In this document: positions 26,782 through 39,400 of the stretch, in pieces
How the letters are laid out: each line of letters begins with the position of its first letter
How positions within the stretch are numbered: position 1 is the stretch's first letter
Source of the DNA: Globodera rostochiensis
Lineage: Eukaryota; Nematoda; Chromadorea; Rhabditida; Heteroderidae
Assembly: GCA_018350325.1 (NCBI GenBank)
Contig: JAEVLN010000013.1
Location: 2,108,001-2,172,000 of the forward strand
Reading direction: 5' to 3'
DNA: 64,000 bases
Translations under genes and position numbers: made by a program
The notes under the pieces: model-generated
What the model was told of the DNA's origin: nothing
What the model saw: only the letters and a program-made list of their open reading frames with translations
The model's database searches: none

Positions 26782-26889
26782 TCACTTCAGCAGAATACAT
26801 CCCTTCGAATTGCACGCTCCTCCACCCAAATTCATCAGATTAAACAACTCGGAAATGCAAAAGTTTTCCATCATTAGCTTCACCGAAAG
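26782..26889 (-). CDS. Candidate alternative last exon 2 of the nuclear receptor
   Basis: A TTAATCCTTCAG acceptor is followed by LSVKLMMENFCISELFNLMN and a stop after 35 codons, again phase 0. The pattern (hydrophobic, acidic/basic, then S-x-L/I-F) matches the C-terminal end of nematode receptor ligand-binding domains and aligns with the two sibling exons at 28215 and 26529. It shares fewer residues than the other two share with each other, so the call is less certain. Confidence 0.5.
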   Translation of the reverse strand, partial: LSVKLMMENFCISELFNLMNLGGGACNSKGCILLK

Positions 26890-27037
26890 CTGAAGGATTA
26901 ATGAAGGTAAAATAACAAGACGATTATGTTAAGAAAAACGGGACGGGAGGATTCGGGGGCGGGTGACTTTTATTTCATTTCTGATCGTTGCAACATCCAA
27001 AATGATCATTTGTGACGGTGTCCGGAGCACCACAATT

Positions 27038-27352
27038 CGGCGCGCACGATTCGGCGCCGACAAGTTTTTCGTTATAACTTTGTTCAAAGTCAACCAAACC
27101 AAAAATTCTTGGTATCATTCGAAAGCATGCAATAAGTAGAAGCTTATAAAGGCAAAAGCTAAGCGATTCGACTTAAACAAAGAAAGGTTATACCTGCGAA
27201 AATTGACATTTTTGTCGTGGTGGCGTCATAACTTACTTTGTTTAAGTCGAATCGCTTAGCTTTTGACTTTGTAAGCTTCAAATACCAAGAATTTTTGGTT
27301 TGGTTGACTTTGAACAAAGTTATAACGAAAAACTTGTCGGCGCCGAATCGCG
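27038..27352. mobile_element. Foldback (MITE-like) element, about 310 bp
   Basis: The left arm begins near GATTCGGCGCCGACAAG and runs through GTTATAACTTTGTTCAAAG to GATTCGACTTAAACAAAG. The right arm repeats the same string inverted, ending CTTGTCGGCGCCGAATC. The two arms are nearly identical over about 140 bp with a short centre. No coding capacity. A diverged copy lies at about 9520-9850. Confidence 0.75.
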
Positions 27353-27601
27353 GGGTACCCGACGTTGTCCGTACGTTTTGCCAACTCATCAAAAACTTAA
27401 ATTTCTTCAATCGATTTCGATAGTGAAGAAAAGTTGCATTCACTGTTTTTGGGGACAAATGAGGGTTTTTAATGCCTTTGATGGGAACCCGGCTCTTAAC
27501 TAGTCTGGGACGCATTGTGGGGGCAGTTGACCCCTACCCGCCGAGTTAAATCCCATTCTTGAAAGGTAAAAAGCATAGGTTTGTTTGTTATTGCACAAGC
27601 A

Positions 27602-27864
27602 GGGGCCTGGTGCTCGTCTTCGGGTTAAGTTAACCCGGGTTTATTTAACCCGGGTTAACGGGCCAACAAAAATGGGGTGCTCGTCTTTAGCCGGGTTAAC
27701 TTAACCCGGGTTAAATAAACTCGGGTTAAGCGTAAACCCGGGTTAAGAACCCAAAGACGAGCACCCCGATCCTCTATCGTTAACCCGGGTTTAGGCCCGT
27801 TAACCCGGGTTTAGGCCCGTTAACCCGGGTTTAGCACTTAACCCGAAGACGAGCACCAGGCCCC
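27602..27864. mobile_element. Foldback element with perfect 28-bp inverted ends
   Basis: Starts GGGGCCTGGTGCTCGTCTTC and ends with the exact reverse complement over 28 bp. The inside is almost entirely permutations of TTAACCCGGGTTTA and its complement, with a second nested inverted pair GGGGTGCTCGTCTTT / AAAGACGAGCACCCC. It is 263 bp, non-coding, and no clear target-site duplication was found. Confidence 0.8.
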
Positions 27865-28005
27865 AGAAGCAACTGCAAAAAGCGCCGAAGGCAAATCCGC
27901 CAATTTGGTGAAACAACAAACAGAAGGGCCGCGTCCTCTTGAAGTCCCCGCAATGGCGGCAACTTGCTGCCGCCCGTCAGTCACTTCGCTCGCGTTTGCC
28001 GACGT

Positions 28006-31000
28006 CTAAAGTGGACGTCCCTTCGCCTCCGTTTGAGTCCTGGGCCTCTCCTCGCCCTCCCCCTTTAGCCCCTCCTCCTGTTGCTGCTGCTTTAGACTCC
28101 GCCCCACCTCCGGACCTCCGCCGAATTCTTCTCTTCCACTCTCACCATTACAATTGGTCACCATGCCGAAAATTGAAGCAATGTTGAAGTCCTCCCGAAG
28201 AAATCTCACTGAATTCTGCATTTGCAAATAAGGGAACAAAGCGTGCGTTAAGCAAAAAAAGGAGAAAAAAGAAAGGGTTAGATGGGAGAGAGCCCAAAAG
28301 AGAGCGAACCGCTTACTTCCAATTTGGGTATCAACAGGAACACATTGGCACTGAAATAGGGATCTTAGAACAATTTGCCTTCCCAGCCCGTGCAAAACCA
28401 ACGTCTTCAAAGTGACTTCGGCCTCGGACAATCCCTGACTTCGGTAATGCATATGCAAGTCCACGATGATGTCATTCCTCACTTGGAGAGCCGTTTGAAG
28501 CGATTCGTGGCTGATTTCTTCCGCTAAAGACGACCAATTGCGTCTGTTAGATGGCGGACAAGCACTGAACAAACATACAATCCGACCAAATGAAAATGCC
28601 GAAGAGTGCAATCAGTTCCATCTCACTCAGCTCAATGTGCCGCATGTGTGCCACCACCGTCTTCACCAGATAGTGCATCGCGTTCTCGAAGATCCTTGTG
28701 AAGCGGACCAATCAGAATCGATTGGTGGTCAGCCGAATGAACTCACTTGGCCACTTGAGAAGGGTCGCCCCTAACCAAAGTGTTGTTCTCATAAAACTTT
28801 TGCAACTCGCTCAGGCGAACGTAGCCCTAAAAGAAGAGAATTGAATAAAGATGAGTCGCGCGCAGAAAAGCCAACAAACCCCGTCCGGCATTAGCAAACG
28901 GTCGTCGTCCGCCCCAAACATTTTATAAGTTCGAAATGCACGCTCGGCATTCGAAAACAAACAATAATAAGTGTTGAAAAGTTTGTGCTAAATAAGAAAA
29001 ATGAACAAAATAATTGAATAGTCGGCCATCTCTGCCTCCAGCAGTGCCTCGCCCCCCCCCTCCGTGCCTTTCTTGCCCCCCCCCTCCGTGCCTTTCTTGC
29101 CCCCCCCCTCCGTGCCGTTCTTACCCCCCCCCTCACTCCCGTGCCTTCTTTGTCCCCCCTCCCTCTGTGCCTTCTTGCCCCCCCCCCTCCGTGCCTTTCT
29201 TGCCCCCCCCCTCCGTGCCGTTCTTACCCCCACCCCTCACTCCGTGCCGTTCTTGTCTCCCCTCCCTCCGTGCCGTTCTTGCCCCCCCCCCCTCCGTGCC
29301 GTTCTTCCCCCCCCTCCGTGCCGTTCTGCCCCCCCCCCTCCGTGCCTTGTCATCCGTAGGCAATTGGCTGAATGGGTGAAAGAACTTCTCCACAATGTCC
29401 ATGATCAGACTTGCCTGGATCACTTTTTTTGTTATTTATTTAGTGCATGCCACCCACCTCAATCTTGCAAATCTTTTTGGAGGTGCCGAAGTTGCTCTGA
29501 GGACAGTCTTCGTTGTCCCGGCGACTAAGCGGGAACCCATCCACCAAAGTGTAACTGGCTTTGCGCAGTGACAGAAAGTGGTGGTACCCGTCCAACATTC
29601 TGCGTAGATACTTCAGCTCCACTGCAACGGCAGAAGAAGTACATTGTTGTTGCTGGAGTTGTGCCGTCATTTGCAAAGAGCCATGGCCTCCGAGATTAAC
29701 CGAGCCTCCGGCGGGCTGTTGGCCCAACTGCGAGATGGGATGGACAAGCCAATAAAGAATTTGTGAGGGCTTTCTCGAACGACAAATGCTTTTATTCCCA
29801 ACGTTGGGGAAGTCAATGGTGGGGGGAAGGGGAAGCACACAAACGGAAAGTCCGTCTCACCAAATTGGGGAAGTTTCCCATAATATACGGAGGGAGCACT
29901 CCTCCCCCAAATTCGCCCGTATAATGCTGCTGTTGGGGGCCAAAGGTGGATGTCGTCGAAATTTGCCCGGAGACGGCGTTCAGTTGGAGAATGGTTGCTG
30001 CAGTGCTCGCCTGGTCCAAGAGAATTGTGGAGCTGGACGAAGGTGATTGTGCTCTTTTGGAATAAAAATCAAATCATTCAAATTCCCAACTCTTTACCAA
30101 GTAAAAACAACTCACCTACCGTAGCCAATTCCGAGAAATTGTGTTTGCTTTTTCTGTATTCCAATTAATGCATGAGCAGCAGCAAAAGACGAACTGACCG
30201 TCTCCGATGTCCCCCGAGGCATTTTGGCGTCACCGGGAGTGTGGCTGGAGGAGATGAACACTCTCTCGCGCTGACCACTTCTCGACCGTTTCCCGATACC
30301 GTCTCGAGAGTGTTGGACAGCCTAATTGCCGTCAAGCTAAACCACAAGCAGAACAGCAGTTCAACTCACCGTTGTGAGCATGCCTTGTTGAAGACATTTC
30401 TGATAGCGGCACGCCCTGCACATGTTCCGTGCCGCTGAATATGGTAGTCCTTTATTGTAAACTTTAAAAATCTCTCATTTCCACCTTTGTCCACTTCGCA
30501 GTTGCCTTGACGCTGAATTTTGCTAAGTCAAATGCAACTCCACCGGTCCAAACTCACTTTGCACTTGTACTGGAGCTTCAAAGACACAGTCCGCCGAAAG
30601 AAAGCGGCACAGGCGCGGCAAGTGAAGCGGCCAAAGTGCAAGCCTTCAATTGGTTCGCATTGCGTATACTGCTTGCTAACACTGCTTGCTTGCTAACACT
30701 GCTTGCTTGCTTGCTTGCTAACACTGCTTGCTTGCTTGCTTGCTTGCTAACACTGCTTGCTTGCTTGCTAACACTGCTTGCTTGCTTGCTTGCTAACACT
30801 GCTTGCTTGCTAACACTGCTTGCTTGCTTGCTAACACTGCTTGCTTGCTTGCTAACACTGCTTGCTTGCTTGCTAACACTGCTTGCTTGCTTGCTTGCTA
30901 ACACTGCTTGCTTGCTTGCTTGCTAACACTGCTTGCTTGCTTGCTTGCTAACACTGCTTGCTTGCTTGCTAACACTGCTTACTTGCTTGCTAACACTGCT

Positions 31001-32321
31001 TGCTTGCTTGCTAACACTGCTTGCTTGCTTGCTAACACTGCTTGCTTGCTTGCTAACACTGCTTGCTTGCTTGCTAACACTGCTTGCTTGCTTGCTAACA
31101 CTGCTTGCTTGCTTGCTTGCTAACACTGCTTGCTTGCTTGCTAACACTGCTTGCTTGCTTGCTTGCTAACACTGCTTGCTTGCTAACACTGCTTGCTTGC
31201 TTGCTAACACTGCTTGCTTGCTTGCTTGCTAACACTGCTTGCTTGCTTGCTTGCTAACACTGCTTGCTTGCTTGCTTGCTTGCTAACACTGCTTGCTTGC
31301 TTGCTAACACTGCTTACTTGCTTGCTAACACTGCTTGCTTGCTTGCTAACACTGCTTGCTTGCTTGCTAACACTGCTTGCTTGCTTGCTAACACTGCTTG
31401 CTTGCTTGCTTGCTAACACTGCTTGCTTGCTTGCTAACACTGCTTGCTTGCTTGCTTGCTAACACTGCTTGCTTGCTAACACTGCTTGCTTGCTAACACT
31501 GCTTGCTTGCTTGCTAACACTGCTTGCTTGCTAACACTGCTTGCTTGCTAACACTGCTTGCTTGCTTGCTAACACTGCTTGCTTGCTTGCTAACACTGCT
31601 TGCTTGCTTGCTAACACTGCTTGCTTGCTAACACTGCTTGCTTGCTTGCTAACACTGCTTGCTTGCTTGCTAACACTGCTTGCTTGCTTGCTTGCTTGCT
31701 TGCTAACACTGCTTGCTTGCTTGCTTGCTAACACTGCTTGCTTGCTTGCTAACACTGCTTGCTTGCTTGCTAACACTGCTTGCTTGCTTGCTAACACTGC
31801 TTGCTTGCTTGCTAACACTGCTTGCTTGCTTGCTTGCTTGCTAACACTGCTTGCTTGCTTGCTAACACTGCTTGCTTGCTTGCTAACACTGCTTGCTTGC
31901 TTGCTAACACTGCTTGCTTGCTTGCTTGCTAACACTGCTTGCTTGCTTGCTAACACTGCTTGCTTGCTTGCTTGCTTGCTAACACTGCTTGCTTGCTTGC
32001 TTGCTAACACTGCTTGCTTGCTAACACTGCTTGCTTGCTTGCTAACACTGCTTGCTTGCTTGCTAACACTGCTTGCTATACTGCTTGCATACTGCTTGCT
32101 TTCAGTCATTGCTTTTGGTCTCCCTTCGACACTTTTTTTCAACATTTAAAATCGAAACCCGAGGTCCACTTTTGCACGCCAACGTTTAATGTCAACCACC
32201 ACCCACCGTCCGACTCGTCCCCGCACACAACACAAACATTGGCCGGCTGCGCTTTCTGCAGCTGATCCTCACCCCCAGAAGTGGATGGCCCAGCGCTATT
32301 TGTCGTCACCAAATCCGCCAT
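28006..32321 (-). CDS. Nuclear hormone receptor (nematode supplementary NHR family)
   Basis: Fourteen exons, 566 aa, every phase consistent: 32207-32321, 30558-30643, 30485-30512, 30370-30434, 30116-30321, 29861-30053, 29458-29727, 29346-29414, 28880-28987, 28747-28826, 28579-28694, 28403-28523, 28317-28350, 28006-28215. The DNA-binding domain spans residues 30-95: CVVC (C30, C33), P-box CRACAAFF (47-54), second finger C66, C72, C82, C85, ending [14 protein letters not shown]. The P-box type is typical of nematode-expanded receptors. A Ser/Gln-rich hinge follows, then a ligand-binding domain from about 265 with recognisable helices ([55 protein letters not shown]). A nuclear transcription factor; ligand and target are unknown. 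Intron 1 splits the first zinc finger and holds a 1.4-kb repeat. Intron 8 uses a GC donor. Two more last exons may lie downstream. Confidence 0.85.
29048..29345 (-). repeat. 25-bp minisatellite at the GC donor of receptor intron 8
   Basis: About a dozen copies of a unit that reads on the minus strand AAGGCACGGA, a G-run, then C(AAGA). The exon before it ends GACAAG and the intron begins GCACGG, so nearly every unit repeats the exon edge plus the GC donor (AAG|GCACGG). The intron ends with TTCTTATT TAG at 28988. An ORF through it ([11 protein letters not shown]) was rejected, because joining exon 8 directly to HKLFNTYYC restores normal LBD spacing. Confidence 0.75.
30672..32085. repeat. TTGC-ladder minisatellite in receptor intron 1
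   Basis: About 1.4 kb of the unit TTGCTAACACTGC followed by one to six extra TTGC words, giving periods of 17, 21, 25 and 29 bp. It fills most of the intron that interrupts the first zinc finger of the receptor. ORFs of 70-204 codons on both strands are artefacts of the repeat. Confidence 0.95.
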
Positions 32322-33431
32322 TATTTTACTCTCGCGTTTCTGTTTAATTGGATATCAGCAAATGTGAAGACCTTTCCGTATTGGTAATGGACGAGTTCGC
32401 GGCAGCACAACCAAAGGAATGGGGCAGTGTAAGCATAAGGCATCCCCCCCCCCAATGTGCTGAGACCGTTGTTTACGTGACTGAGGATGTGCAAGAGCTG
32501 CTGTTTATGCCCCTTTAATTCCGCAACAAATTTGGCGACAGTTTCCCCGAGAAATGTTAAATAAGCGGTGGGGGGGGGGGGAGGGGGTGACAGTCCCATC
32601 GACGCGCAATGTATCAAAGAGTACAAACAACATTAAAAGAGGGTAGCAATTGGCCACCTTGGTCGGTGGTTAATTGGTTAAATATTGCTTGAGAGAATTG
32701 TGGGACATAAATATTTGGGGGGGGGGAGGCTGAAGAAGGGACGATGGAATGATGAGTCGAGAAATCGCTGGAGGGGAAGGAATGAATGCTGAACACAACC
32801 CAACCTTAAACCTCGACCCCCCCCCCTTTCGTTCGTTTCCCAATGTCCCGCCGCCCCGTTCTCATTTGATCGCTATCGATTTGTAGGAAGCGGACTGTGC
32901 TGGTGAACCGGGGCTGTCGCGAAAGAGAATTTTGTCGAATCGAAAGTCGATATTTAAAATTCGAAATCAAAATAAAAGATCGAATTACTGAACCGTGTGA
33001 TTCGAAATTGGACATTTTAAAACTCGAAATTCGAAGTTGTCCATTTCCCAAGGGGGCATAGCATACAAAAGGCAAAAGAGTATGCAATTATTGCAGCATT
33101 TTTAGCTTGTCCTCCAGTCCGTGCAATTTCCTAAATTGGATTGGAAAGGCTGATGAATTGGATGGATTGGATGTACTAAAGAAGTCTTCGTCGTCTCCCA
33201 ACGTCCGCTTCCTATTTGACCAGCTTATCTCATTCCTTTTTTCCTTCCAATGGCCGATCCAATAGGCTATAGGCTATTTGTGGTGGATGTCCACTCGCTT
33301 TGCTCCCTTCCGCCGACTTGGATGCTTTTGCCCAATGGATGTTTTGCCGTCCACACGATTGCTCATCGTCCATTCTCCGCATCTTCCACTGATCACTCTC
33401 TAAGCAATGTTTCTTCGTCCCAACCCCTTCC
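32322..33431. promoter_or_regulatory. Divergent intergenic region, receptor versus membrane-protein gene
   Basis: The two genes are transcribed away from this 1.1-kb spacer, so it should hold both promoters. No TATA box or site could be called with confidence. Positions 32925-33040 hold a run of TCGAAA/ATTCGAA words forming partial palindromes, related to sequence at 150-200. An ORF at 32321-32626 (-) lies upstream of the receptor ATG and has no recognisable content. Confidence 0.35.
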
Positions 33432-36400
33432 ATGTCCCATACCAATCAGCACAATGCAAATGGCCATCACCCGCTGAATGGAGGCTTAAATCAGCATTCG
33501 AATCGGGGAAACACCGCCGTGGTTTATTCCTCTTCCTGTACGTTCTCAATTAGGCCATCATGCATAAGGCCTTCCCGCAATTCAGCAAGTGAGAGCGCCC
33601 AGTCCAACTCTTCAGCACCCAACGGCAATCAAAATCGACGCAATGAGCCGGGCACGGGCGCTCATTTCATGGCCCAGTCAGGATGGAGCAACCGAGACCA
33701 GTGAGTAAAATGGAATTTTGTCTGGCCTCATTGGCGGCAGAGAGGGGCCAAACAGCACAAGCTTGTTGGTCTGTGTCGTTGGAGGTTCAAACCCTCCCGT
33801 CCCATGTCATTGACATTTTTTACCCTTACACTAAATTTTGCCAAAAATCATTGGGAAAGAACCCGGCGATCAGGAAAGGGAAAAATTAAGTAATTTTAAC
33901 TTATTTTTTTAAGAAAATTGCTTAGAAATTTCACAAAAATTTATATTTTGGTTCAATCTTTCTTTGAAAAATAGAATTTTAATTGCTTAGAAATTTAACA
34001 AAATTCACATATAAGTACTTTAAAAATCTTCAAAAAAATTTTGCTTCCACATTCCTAAAAAGCTTCAAAAAGTTACCGTATTTTTAAATTTTCAATCCCC
34101 CCCCCCCTACAGATACGGACGTCCCCGCCAACAATCCCCCCCCCCCTACAGATACGGACGTCCCCGCCAACAATCCCCCCCCCTACAGATACGGACGTCC
34201 CCGCCAACAATCCCCCCCCCCTACAGATACGGACGTCCCCGCAACAATCCCCCCCCCCCCTACAGATACGGACGTCCCCGCCAACAATCCCCCCCCCCTA
34301 AGATACGGACGTCCCCGCCAACAATCCCCCCCCCCTACAGATACGGACGTCCCCGCCAAAATCCCCCCCCTACAGATACGGACGTCCCCGCCAACAATCC
34401 CCCCCCCCTACAGATACGACGTCCCCGCCAACAATCCCCCCCCCCCTACAGATACGGACGTCCCCGCCAACAATCCCCCCCCCCTACAGATACGGACGTC
34501 CCCGCCAACAATCCCCCCCCTACAGATACGGACGTCCCGCCAACAATCCCCCCCTACAGATACGGACGTCCCCGCCAACAATCCCCCCCCCCCTAAGATA
34601 CGGACGTCCCCGCCAACAATCCCCCCCCCCTACAGATACGGACGTCCCCGCCAAAATCCCCCCCCCCCTACAGATACGGACGTCCCCGCCAACAATCCCC
34701 CCCCTACAGATACGACGTCCCCGCCAACAATCCCCCCCCCCTACAGATACGGACGTCCCCGCCAACAATCCCCCCCCTACAGATACGGACGTCCCCGCCA
34801 ACAATCCCCCCCCCCTACAGATACGGACGTCCCGCCAACAATCCCCCCCCCTACAGATACGGACGTCCCCGCCAACAATCCCCCCCCTACGATACGGACG
34901 TCCCCGCCAACAATCCCCCCCCCTACAGATACGGACGTCCCCGCCAACATCCCCCCCCCTACAGATACGGACGTCCCCGCCAACAATCCCCCCCCCCTAC
35001 AGATACGGCGTCCCCGCCAACAATCCCCCCCCCCTACAGATACGGACGTCCCCGCCAACAATCCCCCCCCCTACAGATACGGACGTCCCCGCCAACAATC
35101 CCCCCCCCTACAGATACGGACGTCCCGCCAACAATCCCCCCCCCTACAGATACGGACGTCCCCGCCAACAATCCCCCCCCCTACAATACGGACGTCCCCG
35201 CCAACAATCCCCCCCCCTACAGATACGGACGTCCCCGCCAACAACCCCCCCCCCTACAGATACGGACGTCCCCGCCAACAATCCCCCCCCCCTACAGATA
35301 CGGCGTCCCCGCCAACAATCCCCCCCCCTACAGATACGGACGTCCCCCGCCAACAATCCCCCCCCCTACAGATACGGACGTCCCCGCCAACAATCCCCCC
35401 CCCTACAGATACGGACGTCCCGCCAACAATCCCCCCCCCCTACAGATACGGACGTCCCCGCCAACAATCCCCCCCCCCTAAGATACGGACGTCCCCGCCA
35501 ACATCCCCCCCCCTACAGATACGGACGTCCCCGCCAACATCCCCCCCCCTACAGATACGGACGTCCCCGCCAACAATCCCCCCCCCCTACAGATACGGCG
35601 TCCCCGCCAACAATCCCCCCCCCTACAGATACGGACGTCCCCGCCAACAATCCCCCCCCTACAGATACGGACGTCCCCGCCAACAATCCCCCCCCCCTAC
35701 AGATACGGACGTCCCCGCCAACAATCCCCCCCCCTACAGATACGGACGTCCCCGCCAACAATCCCCCCCCCCTACGATACGGACGTCCCCCGCCAACAAT
35801 CCCCCCCCCCTACAGATACGGACGTCCCCGCCAAAATCCCCCCCCCCTACAGATACGGAACGTCCCCGCCACAATCCCCTTCCCCCCCTACAGTACGGAC
35901 GTCCCCGCCAACAATCCCCCCCCCCTACAGATACGGACGTCCCCGCCAACAACCCCCCCCCCTACAGATACGGACGTCCCCGCCAACATCCCCCCCCCCT
36001 ACAGATACGGAGTCCCCGCCAACAATCCCCCCCCCTACAGATACGGACGTCCCCGCCAACAATCCCCCCCCCTACAGATACGGACGTCCCCGCCAACAAT
36101 CCCCCCCCCCTACAGATACGGACGTCCCCCCAACAATCCCCCCCCCTACAGATACGGACGTCCCCGCCAACAATCCCCCCCCCTACAGTACGGACGTCCC
36201 CGCCAACAATCCCCCCCCCTACAGATACGGACGTCCCCGCCAACAATCCCCCCCCCTACAGATACGGACGTCCCCCGCCAACAATCCCCCCCCCCTACAG
36301 ATACGGCGTCCCCGCCAACAATCCCCCCCCCTACAGATACGGACGTCCCCGCCAACAATCCCCCCCCCTACAGATACGGACGTCCCCGCCAACAATCCCC

Positions 36401-39400
36401 CCCCCCCTACAGATACGGACGTCCCGCCAACAATCCCCCCCCTACAGATACGGACGTCCCCGCCACAATCCCCCCCCCCTACAATACGGACGTCCCCGCC
36501 AACAATCCCCCCCCCCTACAGATACGGACGTCCCCGCCAACATCCCCCCCCCCCTACAGATACGGACGTCCCCGCCAACAATCCCCCCCCCCTACAGAGA
36601 CGACGTCCCCGCCAACAATCCCCCCCCTAAAGATACGGACGGTCCCCGCCAACAATCCCCCCCCCTACAGATACGGACGTCCCCGCCAACAATCCCCCCC
36701 CCCTACAGATACGGACGTCCCGCCAACAATCCCCCCCCCCTACAGATACGGACGTCCCCGCCAACATCCCCCCCCTACGATACGGACGGCCCCGCCAACA
36801 ATCCCCCCCCTACAGATACGGACGTCCCCGCCAACAACCCCCCCCCCTACAGATACGGACGTCCCCGCCAACAATCCCCCCCCCCTACAGATACGGCAGT
36901 CCCGCCAACAATCCCCCCCCTACAGATACGGACGTCCCCGCCAACAATCCCCCCCCTACAGATACGGACGTCCCCGCCAACAATCCCCCCCCTACAGATA
37001 CGGACGTCCCCGCCACAATCCCCCCCCCCCTACAGATACGGACGTCCCCGCCAACAATCCCCCCCCCCTACAGTACGGACGTCCCCGCCAACATCCCCCC
37101 CCCCTACAGATACGGACGTCCCCGCCAACAATCCCCCCCCTACAGATACGGACGTCCCCGCCAACATCCCCCCCCTACAGATACGGACGTCCCGCCAACA
37201 ATCCCCCCCCCCCTACAGATACGGACGTCCCCGCCAACAATCCCCCCCCCTACAGATACGGACGTCCCCGCCAACAATCCCCCCCCCCCTACAGATACGG
37301 CGTCCCCGCAACAATCCCCCCCCCTACAGATACGGACGTCCCCGCCAACAATCCCCCCCCCCTACAGAACGGACGTCCCCGCCAACAATCCCCCCCCCCT
37401 ACAGATACGGACGTCCCCGCCAACAATCCCCCCCCCCTACAGATACGGACGTCCCGCCAACATCCCCCCCCCTACAGATACGGACGCCCCGCCAACAATC
37501 CCCCCCCCTACAGATACGGACGTCCCCGCCAACAATCCCCCCCCCTACAGATACGGACGTCCCCGCCAACAATCCCCCCCCCCCTACAGATACGGGACGT
37601 CCCCCCAACAATCCCCCCCCCTACAGATACGGACGTCCCCGCCAACAATCCCCCCCCTACAGAACGGACGTCCCCGCCAACAATCCCCCCCCCTACAGAT
37701 ACGGACGTCCCCGCCAACATCCCCCCCCCTACAGATGACGGACGTCCCCGCCAACAATCCCCCCCCCCTACATATACGGACTCCCCGCCAACAAGCCCCC
37801 CCCCTACAGATACGGACGTCCCCGCCAACATCCCCCCCCCACAGATACGGACGTCCCCGCCACGAATCCCCCCCCCCCTACAGATACGGACGTCCCCGCA
37901 ACAATCCCCCCCCCCTACAGATACGGACGTCCCCGCCAACAATCCCCCCCCCCTACAGTACGGACGTCCCCGCCACAATCCCCCCCCCCTACAGATACGG
38001 ACGTCCCCGCCAAATCCCCCCCCTACAGATACTGACGTCCCCGCCAACAATCCCCCCCCTACAGATACGGAACGGCCCCGCCAACAATCCCCCCCACTAC
38101 CGATAGGACTTCGCCCGCCAACAATCCCACCCCCCACAGATACTGACGTCCCCGCCACAATCCCCCCCCCCCCTACAGATACGGACGTCCCCGCAACAAT
38201 CCCCCACCCCTAAAAGATACGGACGTCCCCGCCAACACCCCCCCCCCTACAGAACTGACGTCCCCGCCACATCCCCCCCTAACATATACGGACGTCCCCC
38301 GCAACAATCCCCCCCCCCCTTACAGATACGGACTCCCCGCCACAATCCCCCCCCCGCTACAGATACGGACGCCACCGCAACAATCCCCCCCCCTACAGAT
38401 ACGGACGTCACCGCCAACAATCCACCCCCCCCTACAGATACGGAAGTCCCCCGCCAACAATCCCCCCCCCCTACAGATACGGACGTCCCCCAACAATCCC
38501 CCCCATACAGATACGGACGTCCCCGCAACCAATCCCCCCCCCCTACAGTACGGACGTCCCCCGCAACAATCCCCCCCACCCTTACAGATACGGACGTCCC
38601 CGCCAACAATCCCCCCCCCCCTACAGATACGGACGTCCCCCGCCAACAATCCCCCCCCCCCTACAGTACGGACGTCCCGCCAACAATCCCCCCCCCCTAC
38701 AGATACGGACGTCCCCCGCCAACAACCCCCCCCCTACAGATACGGACGTCCCCCGCCAACAATCCCCCCCCCCCTACAGATACGACGTCCCCGCCAACAA
38801 TCCCCCCCCCCTACAGATACGGACGTCCCCGCCAACAATCCCCCCCCCCTACAGATACGGACGGTCCCCGCCAACAATCCCCCCCCCCCCTACAGATACG
38901 GAGTCCCCGCCAACAATCCCCCCCCTACAGATACGGACGTCCCCGCCAACAATCCCCCCCCCTACAGATACGGACGTCCCCGCCAACAATCCCCCCCCCC
39001 TACAGATACGGACGTCCCCCCAACAATTCCCCCCCCCTACAGATACGGACGTCCCCGCCAACAATCAGTCGCCCCCGTCCTCACTCCCTCTGTCGCCTTC
39101 CCAATATTCACACCGGCCCCTCGACAGACCCACCAGCAGCCGCTCCAGCAACGGCAACAAAAACACGGCGACAGTGGGGCATTGCTGGAACCGCACCAAA
39201 TCACTTTTTCGAGTGGGCCTAAGTATTGACGGGCTTTGAATGTCTCCCAACCTTTTTATCACTGACACACCTCCCCCCCCCCTCGGATGTGCAGCTACAG
39301 ACGCATTTACCTGATCGCACTGATCCTCGTCTCTCTGATGCTTCTCTCGCTTATCATTGTTATCACCGTCCTGTTGGCCACTAAAGGTTGCTTTCTCCTC

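Noticed and set aside
27602..27864. Telomeric or interstitial telomere repeat
   Set aside because: TTAACCCGGG is not a regular hexamer, is symmetrical, and is bounded by inverted ends.
28988..29047. Reading [18 protein letters not shown] as a receptor exon
   Set aside because: It runs into TAG, has no usable donor, and inserting it spoils the LBD spacing that a direct 29346-to-28987 junction restores.
32321..32626. 101-codon minus-strand ORF upstream of the receptor
   Set aside because: No recognisable domain and no splice link to exon 1, which has its own ATG at 32321.
4048..39064. CRISPR array
   Set aside because: All arrays are direct tandem repeats without unique spacers, in a eukaryotic genome.
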